From NCBI RefSeq assembly GCF_001278055.1, contig NZ_CP010802.1, positions 496,001 through 560,000 of the forward strand: a stretch of DNA of 64,000 bases, in the 5' to 3' direction. The notes under the pieces were generated by a model, which searched no databases, was not told the DNA's origin, and saw nothing but the letters and a program-made list of their open reading frames with translations. Shown here one piece after another: positions 24,794-34,023 of the stretch. Source of the stretch: Desulfuromonas soudanensis (GTDB lineage: Bacteria; Desulfobacterota; Desulfuromonadia; Desulfuromonadales; WTL). Made by a program: the position numbers and the translations under genes. Numbering within the stretch: position 1 is the stretch's first letter; each line of letters begins with the position of its first letter.

Positions 24794-25642
24794 ATGTTTA
24801 TCATTTCGCTGAGCGTCTTCAGATACCCGATGACCTACCTGACCCTGGTGGGCTCCGTGCTGGCGATGAACCTTCTTGCCTACCTGCAAAGCAACTTGAT
24901 CGAGGTGACCAGGCCCCTGAGCGGTTACATCCTTCCGACCATTATCGGCGGGGTGATCGGGATGCTCCTCTCCTCCAACCGCGTCAGTTGCCGGGAAAAA
25001 CGCGAAGAACAAAAGAGGCTCTTTATCGATATTGTTCAGTCGCTCTCCATCGCTCTCGATGAAAGGGATGCTTACACCTACGGACATTCCTCCCGAGTGA
25101 CCGATTTTTCCATGGCCCTGGGGAAGAGGGCGGGGCTGGGGAAGCTGGAACTCGAGATGCTCGAACTCGGCAGCATTTTGCACGACATCGGCAAGATCGG
25201 CATCCCCGACACGATTCTCAACAAGCCCGAAGCGCTCAACAGCGAAGAGATCGAGATGATTCGCCAACATCCGATCAAGGGCGAGCGCATTATCGGGCTG
25301 AGCAATAATAATAAAATCCAGATGATTGTGGACTGCATCCGAAGCCACCATGAACGATATGACGGCAGCGGCTACCCGGATGGACTCACCGGCACCGACA
25401 TCCCCGTTCTGGCCCGAATTGTCGCCATCGCCGATGCCTTCGACACCATGACGTCACGGCGGGTATACCGGGTCAAACTGACGCCGCAGGACGCTGTGGC
25501 GGAACTTCTCTCCTGTTCCGGGAGTCAGTTCGACCCTCAGTTGACCCGGCAATTTTCAGAGGTGCTCAGAGGCGAGGAGTTCAAAATGCTGCTCGAGAAT
25601 GAGTCCCCGGAGTGCGAGCCTTTGCTTGTCCCTCACCCCTGA
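24794..25642 (+). CDS. Membrane-anchored HD-GYP domain protein (cyclic dinucleotide phosphodiesterase)
   Basis: A 282-residue protein with two N-terminal membrane helices (residues 13-30 and 43-60) and a cytoplasmic HD-GYP domain. The HD pair is H130-D131 (LHDIGKIG). The downstream metal-binding and GYP signatures are intact (HHERYDGSGYP, G193-Y194-P195), as is ADAFDTMTS. HD-GYP enzymes hydrolyse c-di-GMP, and some Geobacter/Vibrio members prefer cGAMP. The domain looks catalytically complete. It lies in the gene group behind riboswitch 1 and just upstream of riboswitch 2, which suggests feedback on the riboswitch ligand. Confidence 0.9.
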   Translation: MFIISLSVFRYPMTYLTLVGSVLAMNLLAYLQSNLIEVTRPLSGYILPTIIGGVIGMLLSSNRVSCREKREEQKRLFIDIVQSLSIALDERDAYTYGHSSRVTDFSMALGKRAGLGKLELEMLELGSILHDIGKIGIPDTILNKPEALNSEEIEMIRQHPIKGERIIGLSNNNKIQMIVDCIRSHHERYDGSGYPDGLTGTDIPVLARIVAIADAFDTMTSRRVYRVKLTPQDAVAELLSCSGSQFDPQLTRQFSEVLRGEEFKMLLENESPECEPLLVPHP

Positions 25643-25717
25643 AACCCTAAGAGGGATCGGGGTGAGCGGCCTCTGCAAGCAGATGCATTCCATTTTCGTA
25701 ATATTGAAATAAAGTGC

Positions 25718-25746
25718 TTGATTGCGGCGCGATAGACGTTTAGAAT
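25718..25746 (+). promoter_or_regulatory. Sigma-70-type promoter before riboswitch 2
   Basis: TTGATT (25718-25723), 17-base spacer, TAGAAT (25741-25746). The start near 25753 would be 16 bases before the aptamer. Confidence 0.6.
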
Positions 25747-25768
25747 TCCCACACAACTTACGGGAAAA

Positions 25769-25854
25769 TTCTCGGAAAAGGGCAAAACCAGAGCGATCTG
25801 GTGACGCAAAGCCACGGGTCCGCAGGTGCGGATAGCCGGGATGCCGAAGAGAGG
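25769..25854 (+). promoter_or_regulatory. GEMM-I (cyclic dinucleotide) riboswitch aptamer 2
   Basis: Core elements: AAAGGGCAAAACCAG, hairpin CCAGA gcga TCTGG, TGACGCAAAGCCACGGG, then a hairpin CCGCAGGTGCGG and AGCCGGGATGCCGAAGAG. The ends pair (TTCTCGG with CCGAAGAGA). It is closely similar to riboswitch 1 and to GEMM-I leaders of Geobacter. c-di-GMP versus cGAMP specificity is not resolved. It controls the 262-residue secreted protein. Confidence 0.92.
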
Positions 25855-25871
25855 GGCCTGGATTGCTTCTT

Positions 25872-25904
25872 CCCCCCATCTTCTTCAGGAAGTGGGGGTT
25901 TTTT
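25872..25904 (+). terminator. Riboswitch 2 expression platform (terminator)
   Basis: Stem CCCCCCA / TGGGGG plus CTTC/GAAG with a following T-run (25899-25904), 18 bases after the aptamer and 80 bases before the start codon. Confidence 0.8.
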
Positions 25905-25986
25905 GTTTTCCAGCGGAATCCGCGTCGCCTGAAAGACCCTATCACAATCCCGCCACGGATCCCCCGGGCGGCCACAGGAGGAAAAG

Positions 25987-26775
25987 ATGCTGAAAAAATC
26001 GATGAGAGTTCTGCTTGCCGCGCTGTGCGCAATCGGTCTGTTCGCCGGTACGGCCAGCGCCAGGGATGAAGTGTTGTTGCAGGACATGATCAACCTCGAG
26101 AAGGCCTACATTCCGCCGCTCTTTTTCACCAACCAGGCCGACATGCTTCTTCCCGCAAAAAAAGGGATGATGATTTTGCGTTCCGAATGGAACGCCTTTA
26201 AATTGGCTTACTATGACTACAAGCCCAACTACAACAACTGGCAGGTCTACCTCGATACCGCCGAGTACGCCATCCAGGACGCCGAAGCCATCGTCGCTTC
26301 GGTCACGCCGGCCAATCCTGCGACCCTGATCCTGGCCCACGAAGCCCTGGAAGGGGTGCGGATGACCATGCTCGAGCTGCGGACCCACAACGGCTTTCCC
26401 AAGTTCATCACCGACGCGATGACCACCTATCACGGTCCGATGGAGTACATCGTCATCGCCCTGAAGACCCAGCCGATGTCCCCTGCACTCATCGAAGATG
26501 TGACCGCCACCTACAAAATCGCCGAAAAGGCGTGGACAAAGGTCGAAAAATGCCCGGTCGATCCGGGGATGTGGGGTTTCAGCAACGAGAAGATGCAGCT
26601 CTATTATTCGCTGTTGGTCAAGGAAAGAGCCGCCCTCGACAACTTTGCGGCGGCCCTGGAAAGCGGAGACCCGGCGGCGATCAAGATGACCGGCACCCTG
26701 GCGATCAAGCAGCCGTTTGTCGACGCCTACATCCTCTTTGCCGACCTGACCCCCTTCGCTCCGCCGGCACAATAA
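25987..26775 (+). CDS. Secreted helical protein of unknown function under riboswitch control
   Basis: A 262-residue exported protein with AGGAGGA before the ATG and a signal peptide ending at ASA/R (about residue 26). The mature part is predicted all-helical, beginning LQDMINLEKAYIPPLFFTNQ and containing several Tyr-rich and Met-rich helices (WNAFKLAYYDYKPNYNNW). It has one Cys (KCPVDPG) and no haem CXXCH, so it is not a c-type cytochrome. The general helical-bundle feel recalls periplasmic metal-binding or cytochrome c-prime-like folds, but I recognise no family. It is the only gene between riboswitch 2 and a strong terminator. Confidence 0.8.
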   Translation: MLKKSMRVLLAALCAIGLFAGTASARDEVLLQDMINLEKAYIPPLFFTNQADMLLPAKKGMMILRSEWNAFKLAYYDYKPNYNNWQVYLDTAEYAIQDAEAIVASVTPANPATLILAHEALEGVRMTMLELRTHNGFPKFITDAMTTYHGPMEYIVIALKTQPMSPALIEDVTATYKIAEKAWTKVEKCPVDPGMWGFSNEKMQLYYSLLVKERAALDNFAAALESGDPAAIKMTGTLAIKQPFVDAYILFADLTPFAPPAQ

Positions 26776-26819
26776 AGAGAAGCACCTGACCCGATTTCTC
26801 TGGTCAGCTATTCCTTAAG

Positions 26820-26853
26820 AAGCCCCCCCGGTCAGCCGGGGGGGCTTCTTTGT
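26820..26853 (+). terminator. Rho-independent terminator
   Basis: 12-bp stem AAGCCCCCCCGG / CCGGGGGGGCTT with a 4-base loop and a short T-containing tail, after the riboswitch-controlled secreted protein. Confidence 0.85.
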
Positions 26854-27014
26854 CTGGAACGATCTCCTCCCCGGCGGATCCCTCTTCGGCCGGTTGGTCG
26901 TGGCCTGCTTCTCCGCGATCACTTCTTGAAGAGGGGCAGGTGCTGTGCTAGTGTCCCGTTTGAGAACAAATTTTAATGCCATGCAGAGAGAACTCATTAT
27001 TCGGGAGGCCCGTC

Positions 27015-30000
27015 ATGCACCTGCTTCGCGTCCTGCTCACCGTCCTGTTCCTCCTCGCCCTCCCCCAACCCCTGCTGGCAGTGTTCGATTCGGCCGAGTT
27101 CAACAGCGGCAGCGGGCCGCTCGAACTCCTTGCCATCAACCCGGGCGGCGAGGAGGTGCCGCCGGCGCGGCAACTGGTTCTGCGCTTCAGCCGGCCGGTG
27201 GTGCCGGTCGGCCGGATGGAGCGCGATGCGGCGGAGATCCCGGTGACGATCGATCCGGAGCTGGGTTGCGAATGGCGCTGGCTCGATACCAGCTCCCTTG
27301 CCTGCCAGCTGGGCGAGAAGGAGGCGATGCGCCCCGCCACCCGCTACACCGTGCATGTGGCGCCGGGGATCGCCACCGAGGACGGCGCGACCCTGGAGCA
27401 GACGGTCACCCACACCTTCACCACCGTCCGGCCGCGCATCGTCGACACCTCCTTTACCGCCTGGCGCTCCCCCGGTATGCCGATCCTCCGGGTGCGCTTC
27501 AACCAGCCGGTCGATGTCGACTCCGTGGCGCGGCACCTGTACTTTGCCACCGCCGCCGAAGGGCGTCTGGGCGCCGAGGTCAGCGCCACGCGCGACGGGC
27601 TGCCGCAACCGGGGGTGGAGCGCACCGTCTGGGAATTTGCCAAGTCCCTGTTGGACGAGGCGCCGCGCGCGGGAGAGATATGGTACGTGGCGCCGCAACA
27701 GGAGTTCCCTCTCGATACCGGCGTCGAACTTCTGATCGAGCCGGGGGTGGCGGCGGCCGGAGGCCCCCTCCCCGGCAACGAGCAACGGTCCCTGGTGCGT
27801 TTCGACACCTTTCCGGCGTTCGCCTATCTCGGTCTGGCCTGCCAGGACAACGCCGGCAAGGCGGTCTTCTTCCCGGCGGGGTCCCCTCCGGAAAACGGCA
27901 GGTTCTGCTCCCCTCACGCTCCGGTCTCCCTGCGCTTTTCCGCACCGATCGCCCGGGAGGTCCTGCGCGCCGGGCTCAAGACCCTCCCTCCGCAGACCGA
28001 CAAGGAGGAGACCCTGGCCTATCGCGCCGAGGGGGGCGATTACGCCGTCGGTTGGCCTCATCGCTCGGGCGAGCATTACGACGAATACTTCCCCTTCGCG
28101 CGCCCGCCGTATCAGCCGCTGACGATTCTGGCCGCCGCCGCCGACCTGCGCGACGTCTTCGACCGGCCCCTGCCGCAGGATATCCGGCAGATGTTCTTCA
28201 CCGACCACTACCGCCCGGATTACTCCTTCGGTCATGGAGTTTCCGTCCTGGAGAAGGGGGTGGACAGCGAGGTGCCGATCGAAATCCGCAATATTGAGCG
28301 GATCGACCTGCAGGGGTCGTCCCTGACCGCAAGCGGAAAACGGGACGGGCTGCATAACTCCCTGACCTTCAGCGAGGGGGTGGATACGGCCTTTCGCGTC
28401 CCCCTCGACCTGCGCCGGCTCCTCGATGCCCCTTCCGGGGCGGTGGCGGGCGCTTTCTCCACCGTTCCCGCGCCGCGATATGTCGGCAACACCTCCTTCT
28501 TTGCCCAGGTCACCCCCTTTAATCTGCAGGTCAAGTTCGGGCATTTCAATTCCCTGGTCTGGGTCACCGATTATGCCACCGGCCAGCCTGTGGTAGGCGC
28601 CAGGCTCAGCATCTACCGCGCCGCCTGGCCCGGACTGACGGCGACGCCCGTGGTCCTGGCCGGCGGGATCAGCGACGAAAGCGGACTGGTCCTCCTCCCC
28701 GGCATCGAAGAGCTCGACCCCGATCTGCACAGCCTGAATTCCTGGCGGGGCAACGTTCTGGTCGTGCGTTGCGACAAGGGGGAGGATCTGGCGCTGATGC
28801 CGCTGTCAAACGAGTTCGTCAACGGCAATGCCTATGAGGGGGACGGCGAAGAGAACTACAGTTCCCTGCGGCGCAAATTCGGCCACATCCACGCCTGGGG
28901 GACGACGGCGCAGGGGGTCTACCGGGCCGGCGACACCATCCAGTACAAGCTCTATCTGCGCAACCAGGACAATCGCCGCTTCGTGGCGCCGCCGCCGGCG
29001 GCCAAGTACACCCTCAAGGTCGTCGATCCGATGGATCAGACCGCCTTTTCTGTGGAGGATCTGACCCTCTCTGAATTCGGCGCCTTCAGCGGCGAGTTCA
29101 CCGTGCCGACCAATGCCCCGGTCGGCTGGTACCGCTTCGAGCTCACCTCCGACTTCGGCGGCGAGTGGCAGCCGATGCGGGTGCTGGTCAGCGACTTCAC
29201 CCCGGCGCCCTTCAAGGTCGGAACCGAACTCGACGGCGAACTCTTCCGCGCCGGCGAGACGGTCAGGGTAACGACCCATGCCCGGCTGCACGCCGGCGGC
29301 CCCTATGCCGACGCCGGCAGCCGGGTGACCGCACAACTGACGCCGACCCCCTTTGTCAGCAAGGATCGACTGGCGCGCGATTTCGATTTCGACACCTGGT
29401 CGGGGAACACCGAAACCCAGACCGTGCATCAGAGCGAAGCCAGCCTCGACAGCGCCGGCGATCTGAGTACGACCTTTCGCGTCGATACGCCGCAGGTCCT
29501 TTACGGCCGGCTGCGCGTAGAGAGCGCGGTACGCGACGACCGCGGCAAGTTCGTGGCCGGCGAGGCGGGGGCACGCTTTGTCGGCCGCACCCGCTTCGTC
29601 GGACTGCGTCAGAGCGACTGGATCCTGCAGCAGGGGAAACCGGCGCGGATCGAGGCGCTGGTGGTCGACGAATTCGGCGAGCCGGTCACCGGCACCCCGG
29701 TCAAACTTACGGTCCGGGTGCGGGTCACCACCGCCGCCCGAGTCAAGGGGGCGGGGAACGCCTACCTCACCCGCTACGAGCACAGCTGGGTCGACCTTGA
29801 ATCCTTCGACCTGCCCCCCGGCGGCGCGCCGGCGAGCGTTAGCATCGTCCCTGATCGCCCCGGTCTCTACGAAATCAGCGCCACCATCGCCGATACCGCC
29901 GGCCGCGTCCATACGACCCGCATCGAGCGCTGGGGGACGGGGAGCGGCGCCGTCCTCTGGGAGGGGGCGAACAGCAGTTCCCTGACGATTGTCCCGGAGA

Positions 30001-32801
30001 AGGAGGAGCTCAAGGTCGGGGACACGGCGCGCTACCTGGTGCAGAACCCCTTTCCCGGTTGCCGGGCGCTGATCACGGTGGAGCGCTACGGCATCCTCAA
30101 GAGCTGGGTTCAGACCTTCGATGAAGGGACCGCGGTGATCGAGGTGCCGGTCGAACCCGACTACGTCCCCGGGTTCTATCTCTCGGTGACGGTCTTCTCG
30201 CCGCGGGTCGACAAGCCGCTGGAAAACCAGGTCGATCTCGGCAAGCCGGCCTTCCGCATCGGTACGGTGAAGACCGAAGTGCTCGATCCCTACAAGGAAC
30301 TGGTCGTCACCGCCACAGCCGACCGCGAGGTCTACAAGCCGCGCGAAAAGGTGACGGTCGACCTGCAGGTGGCGCCGCGGCAGCAGGACGCCGATCTGGG
30401 GTCGACGGAGCTGGCGATCGTCGTCCTCGACGAGGCGGTTCTCGACCTGATCCAGGGGGGGCGTGACTACTACGACGTCTACAAGGGCTTCTATCGCCTC
30501 GACGGTCTCGATCTGCGCAACTTCAATCTCCTTATGCAGCTGGTCGGCCGGCAGAAATTCGAGAAGAAGGGGGCGAGCCCCGGCGGCGACGGCGGGGGGG
30601 ATCTGGCGATGCGCTCCCTGTTCAAGTTCGTCGCCTACTGGAACCCTTCGGTGCTCACCGACGCCGACGGGAAGGCGCGGGTCAGCTTCGAGGTGCCGGA
30701 CAACCTCACCGGCTGGCGGATTCTCGCCCTGGCGGTGACCCCCGGCGACCGGATGGGACTCGGGGATGCCAGCTTCCAGGTCAACCGTCCGACCGAACTG
30801 CGCCCGGCGCTCCCCAATCAGGTTCTCTCCGGGGATCGTTTCTCGGCCGGCTTCACGGTGATGAATCGCACCAAGGCAGAGCGCACCCTGACGGTCAAGC
30901 TGACGGCCGAAGGGGCGGTGGCAGCTCCTTCGACTCTGGAGCTGACGGTGGTCGCCCCGCCCTACAAGCGGGTCGAGCTGCGCCTGCCGGTCGAGGCCCG
31001 GGGGAGCGGCGAGATACGCCTGACTGCCCGCGCCTATGACAAACTCGACGGCGACCTCACCGAGGCGACGGTGCCGGTGCGCAAACAGATCGTCCTGGAA
31101 ACCGCCGCCACCTACGGCACCACCACCGCGGAGAGCGTCGAGGAGCACATCGCCGTGCCGCAGGAAATCCGTACCGACGTCGGCAGCGTCAGCGTGGTGC
31201 TGGCGCCGACGGTGATCGGCAACCTCCTCGGCGCCTTCGACTACCTGCGCGACTACCCCTACATCTGCTGGGAGCAGAAGCTGACCAAGGGGGTGATGGC
31301 CTCCCATTACGTGCAACTGCGCCCCTGGCTCCCCGCCGATTTCTCCTGGCCCGGCGCCGAAGGCCTCCCCGGGGAGACTTTGTCCCTCGCCGCCGCCCAC
31401 CAGGCCCCGAACGGCGGCATGGTCTACTACGTCCCGCAGGACGAGTACGTCAGTCCTTATTTAAGTGCTTATACCGCTATTGCCTTCAACTGGCTGCGCG
31501 CCGCCGGCCATGCCATCCCGGCCCCGGTGGAGGAGAAGCTGCACGGCTATTTGCAGGAGCTGCTGCGGCGCGACGAACTTCCCTCCTTCTATGACCGCGG
31601 CATGGCTTCGACGGTGCGGGCGGTGGCGCTGGCGGCCCTCGCCCCCCACGGCAAGGTGACTCGCGCCGACCTCGGGCGCTTCCGTCCCCATCTCGTGGAG
31701 ATGAGCCTCTTCGGCAAGGCCCACTACCTGCAGGCTTTGCTCGCCGTTTCCGGCACCGAGGAGCTGCGTGCCGAGGCGGCGCGGCAGATCCTCGCCCACG
31801 CCAACCAGACCGGCGGCAAGTTCATCTTCAGCGAAACACTCTCCGACGGCTACGCGCGCATCCATGCCTCGCCGTTGCGCGAAAACGGCGCTATCCTCTC
31901 GGCCCTTCTCGCCTACGCCGAGACTCCGGACGGGGCGCGGCTGGTCTCCGACATCCCCTTCAAACTGGTGCGCACCATCACCCAGGGACGCGGTCAGCGC
32001 GATCGCTGGGAGAGTACCCAGGAGAACATGTTCTGCATGAACGCCCTCATCGAGTACAGCCGGCTCTACGAAAAAGAGACGCCGGCGATGAAGCTGACCG
32101 CCCGCCTCGACGGGAAGGAGTTCGGCCGCGCCGCCTTTGCCGCCTTCACCGATCCGGCCCGGACCCTGGAGCGCCCGCTCCTCCCCTCCGACCCCGGCCG
32201 CAGCGCCACGGTGCGCCTGGAGAAGGAAGGAGAGGGGCGCCTCTACTACGCCGCGCGCCTGACCTGGGCGCCGCTGGTGCTGGCGGCCAAACCGGCCAAT
32301 GCCGGCATCGAGATCCGCCGCGAATACAGCGTCGAGCGCCATGGGAAGTGGGAGCTGCTGAGCAGCCCCATGACGATCAAAAGCGGCGAGCTGGTGCGGG
32401 TCGACATCTACCTGTCGCTGCCGGCAGCGCGCAACTTCGTCGTCGTCGACGACCCGGTCCCCGGCGGCCTCGAGCCGGTCAACCGCGACCTCGCCACCAC
32501 CTCCAACGTCGATGCCGACAAGGGCGAGGTCCCCTTCGCCGGCGGCGCCTTCTGGTTCAGCCGCGACGACTGGCACGAATACGGCTACTCCTTCTGGAGC
32601 TTCTACCACCGCGAACTCCGCCACCATGCGGCACGCTTCTACTCCGAATACCTGTCGGCCGGCAACTACCACCTCTCCTACGTCGCCCAGGCCATCGCCC
32701 CGGGTGAGTTCACCGTTCTGCCGGTCAAGGCCGAGGAGATGTACGATCCCGACGTCTTCGGGCGCGGGGTGCCGGCGGTGTTGAAGGTGGAGAAGGAGTG
32801 A
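27015..32801 (+). CDS. Bacterial alpha-2-macroglobulin with thioester motif
   Basis: A 1928-residue protein. The start at 27015 (MHLLRVLLTVLFLLALPQ) has GGGAGG upstream; an in-frame start at 26976 would precede the signal peptide by 13 residues. No lipobox Cys follows the signal, unlike E. coli ECAM/YfhM, so it may be periplasmic and soluble. Long beta-rich MG domains are followed by a bait/A2M region (YWNPSVLTDADGKARVSFEVPDNLTGWR, classic A2M) and a thioester motif CWEQ (Cys near residue 1418), then an alpha/alpha-toroid and receptor-binding-like end. It traps proteases attacking the envelope. The partner gene pbpC lies 2.5 kb downstream, separated by unrelated genes and repeats. Confidence 0.93.
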   Translation: MHLLRVLLTVLFLLALPQPLLAVFDSAEFNSGSGPLELLAINPGGEEVPPARQLVLRFSRPVVPVGRMERDAAEIPVTIDPELGCEWRWLDTSSLACQLGEKEAMRPATRYTVHVAPGIATEDGATLEQTVTHTFTTVRPRIVDTSFTAWRSPGMPILRVRFNQPVDVDSVARHLYFATAAEGRLGAEVSATRDGLPQPGVERTVWEFAKSLLDEAPRAGEIWYVAPQQEFPLDTGVELLIEPGVAAAGGPLPGNEQRSLVRFDTFPAFAYLGLACQDNAGKAVFFPAGSPPENGRFCSPHAPVSLRFSAPIAREVLRAGLKTLPPQTDKEETLAYRAEGGDYAVGWPHRSGEHYDEYFPFARPPYQPLTILAAAADLRDVFDRPLPQDIRQMFFTDHYRPDYSFGHGVSVLEKGVDSEVPIEIRNIERIDLQGSSLTASGKRDGLHNSLTFSEGVDTAFRVPLDLRRLLDAPSGAVAGAFSTVPAPRYVGNTSFFAQVTPFNLQVKFGHFNSLVWVTDYATGQPVVGARLSIYRAAWPGLTATPVVLAGGISDESGLVLLPGIEELDPDLHSLNSWRGNVLVVRCDKGEDLALMPLSNEFVNGNAYEGDGEENYSSLRRKFGHIHAWGTTAQGVYRAGDTIQYKLYLRNQDNRRFVAPPPAAKYTLKVVDPMDQTAFSVEDLTLSEFGAFSGEFTVPTNAPVGWYRFELTSDFGGEWQPMRVLVSDFTPAPFKVGTELDGELFRAGETVRVTTHARLHAGGPYADAGSRVTAQLTPTPFVSKDRLARDFDFDTWSGNTETQTVHQSEASLDSAGDLSTTFRVDTPQVLYGRLRVESAVRDDRGKFVAGEAGARFVGRTRFVGLRQSDWILQQGKPARIEALVVDEFGEPVTGTPVKLTVRVRVTTAARVKGAGNAYLTRYEHSWVDLESFDLPPGGAPASVSIVPDRPGLYEISATIADTAGRVHTTRIERWGTGSGAVLWEGANSSSLTIVPEKEELKVGDTARYLVQNPFPGCRALITVERYGILKSWVQTFDEGTAVIEVPVEPDYVPGFYLSVTVFSPRVDKPLENQVDLGKPAFRIGTVKTEVLDPYKELVVTATADREVYKPREKVTVDLQVAPRQQDADLGSTELAIVVLDEAVLDLIQGGRDYYDVYKGFYRLDGLDLRNFNLLMQLVGRQKFEKKGASPGGDGGGDLAMRSLFKFVAYWNPSVLTDADGKARVSFEVPDNLTGWRILALAVTPGDRMGLGDASFQVNRPTELRPALPNQVLSGDRFSAGFTVMNRTKAERTLTVKLTAEGAVAAPSTLELTVVAPPYKRVELRLPVEARGSGEIRLTARAYDKLDGDLTEATVPVRKQIVLETAATYGTTTAESVEEHIAVPQEIRTDVGSVSVVLAPTVIGNLLGAFDYLRDYPYICWEQKLTKGVMASHYVQLRPWLPADFSWPGAEGLPGETLSLAAAHQAPNGGMVYYVPQDEYVSPYLSAYTAIAFNWLRAAGHAIPAPVEEKLHGYLQELLRRDELPSFYDRGMASTVRAVALAALAPHGKVTRADLGRFRPHLVEMSLFGKAHYLQALLAVSGTEELRAEAARQILAHANQTGGKFIFSETLSDGYARIHASPLRENGAILSALLAYAETPDGARLVSDIPFKLVRTITQGRGQRDRWESTQENMFCMNALIEYSRLYEKETPAMKLTARLDGKEFGRAAFAAFTDPARTLERPLLPSDPGRSATVRLEKEGEGRLYYAARLTWAPLVLAAKPANAGIEIRREYSVERHGKWELLSSPMTIKSGELVRVDIYLSLPAARNFVVVDDPVPGGLEPVNRDLATTSNVDADKGEVPFAGGAFWFSRDDWHEYGYSFWSFYHRELRHHAARFYSEYLSAGNYHLSYVAQAIAPGEFTVLPVKAEEMYDPDVFGRGVPAVLKVEKE

Positions 32802-32818
32802 TCGCGGCGGGGTGGGCC

Positions 32819-32851
32819 AGACCTGCGAGGTTTTGAAAACCTCGCAGGTCT
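32819..32851. repeat. 33-bp palindrome (AGACCTGCGAGG ... CCTCGCAGGTCT)
   Basis: A near-perfect inverted repeat, AGACCTGCGAGGTTTT / AAAACCTCGCAGGTCT, right after the A2M gene. It has no T-tail, so it is a weak terminator at best. The word is common as a dispersed intergenic palindrome in environmental genomes. Confidence 0.7.
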
Positions 32852-32879
32852 CTGCGTCGACGAATGGAGTGAAGACGGC

Positions 32880-33128
32880 ATGAAAAACTTCTCGAATATT
32901 TTAACCATCGCCGAGGCCTTCCCCGAATACGGCGTCAACCCGCTCGGCGCTGCCTTGCGCGGCGCTCGCCGTCGCGAGGGGCTGACCCAGCGCCGGCTCG
33001 CCGAGACCACCGGCATTCCGCAGCGGCACATTTCGGAGATGGAGAGCGGCAAGCGCTCCATCGGCAAGGAGCGGGCACGCAAGCTTGCCGAGGCGTTGCA
33101 GGTGAGCGATTACCGGGTGTTTTTGTAG
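32880..33128 (+). CDS. XRE-family helix-turn-helix protein
   Basis: An 82-residue protein whose C-terminal two thirds is a canonical Cro/C1-type helix-turn-helix (ALRGARRREGLTQRRLAETTGIPQ ... ISEMESGKRSIGKERARKLAEAL). Such short proteins are often antitoxins or phage-type repressors, usually next to a RelE/HigB-like toxin. No toxin gene is present on either side: upstream is A2M, downstream a repeat and a hydrolase. It may be an orphan antitoxin remnant or a stand-alone regulator. It lies after a dispersed palindrome, in what looks like an accessory insertion between the A2M and pbpC genes. Confidence 0.83.
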   Translation: MKNFSNILTIAEAFPEYGVNPLGAALRGARRREGLTQRRLAETTGIPQRHISEMESGKRSIGKERARKLAEALQVSDYRVFL

Positions 33129-33169
33129 GGGCGCTGCGTGCTGCGCCCGGTTGGATTTTCCGGATAAAG

Positions 33170-33255
33170 CTCCCCCTCCTTTTTTAAGGAGGGGGCCGGG
33201 GGGTGGTTAATCGCCTGACCACCCCCGGCCCCTCCTGAACCAGGAGGGGGGCAAA
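33170..33255. repeat. GC-rich palindromic repeat, copy 1
   Basis: Two back-to-back units: CTCCCCCTCCTTTTTTAAGG...GGGTGGT and ACCACCCCCGGCCCCTCCTG...AGGAGGGG. The same family recurs at 34662-34706, 35086-35164, 35217-35295 and 63882-63917. Confidence 0.85.
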
Positions 33256-33295
33256 ACACACCCCTTTTTGACTGTAGAGGGGGCGGGGGTGGTTC

Positions 33296-33913
33296 ATGAT
33301 TCACGCACTGCCAGGCATGGGCGCCGACCGCAGGATGTACCCGGAACCCTGGCCAAGCATTCAGGATTTTGTAGCTCACGATTGGGTGCGTTACTCGGGG
33401 GAGCGAAGCCTGAGTGGGATAGCACGCTCGATGTGCGACTTTTGCCGGATCAACGATGGCGATACTTTGATCGGGGCGTCGCTCGGCGGTATGGTTGCCT
33501 GCGAGATCACCAAGATCCGGAAGATTTCCCGATTGTATTTGATCGGCAGCGCTGTCCGAAAAGAGGAGATCAGTAGGTTGCTCGCGGTTCTTCATCCGCT
33601 GGCTCAGCTTGCTCCGGTCGATTGGCTCCGGATTTCGGCGGGAAAGATCCCAGTGGAGTTGGCGCAGATGTTCTCCAGCGCCGAGGCGCCATTCCTTAGG
33701 GCAATGTGTGCCGCCATCTTTAAGTGGGAGGGACTCGGTCAGAGCAGGACAACTGTCGTACGACTTCACGGAAGGCAAGACTTCGTGATCCCGCCGCCAG
33801 AAGCTGTCGATCTTCTGATTGATGGTGGTCACTTGATTTCCATGACCCACGCGGCTGAGTGCACGGAGTTCGTCAAGGCCAACTATCGGCTCCAGGGGAA
33901 CGTTCAAGCCTGA
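33296..33913 (+). CDS. Alpha/beta-hydrolase-like protein
   Basis: A 205-residue protein with the marks of a short alpha/beta hydrolase. The oxyanion region is HALPGMGADRRMY, the nucleophile elbow GASLGG (Ser near residue 63), an Asp candidate lies in HGRQDFVIP and the catalytic His in GGHLISM. No signal peptide; cytoplasmic. Substrate unknown. Its start lies inside a 19-base sequence GGGGTGGTTCATGATTCAC that is shared exactly with the start of the DUF559 gene at 34727, as if the repeat supplied the ribosome site and first three codons. Lower GC than neighbours suggests transfer. Confidence 0.78.
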   Translation: MIHALPGMGADRRMYPEPWPSIQDFVAHDWVRYSGERSLSGIARSMCDFCRINDGDTLIGASLGGMVACEITKIRKISRLYLIGSAVRKEEISRLLAVLHPLAQLAPVDWLRISAGKIPVELAQMFSSAEAPFLRAMCAAIFKWEGLGQSRTTVVRLHGRQDFVIPPPEAVDLLIDGGHLISMTHAAECTEFVKANYRLQGNVQA

Positions 33914-34023
33914 ACTTTTTTCTCCCTTACGGAGAGAGGGAATAAGTCACAATAGTTCACTACATTTTCGCGGACCATGTTGTCCCCAATTGGAACCATT
34001 TTAACAACCCCCACAGGCCCCCC

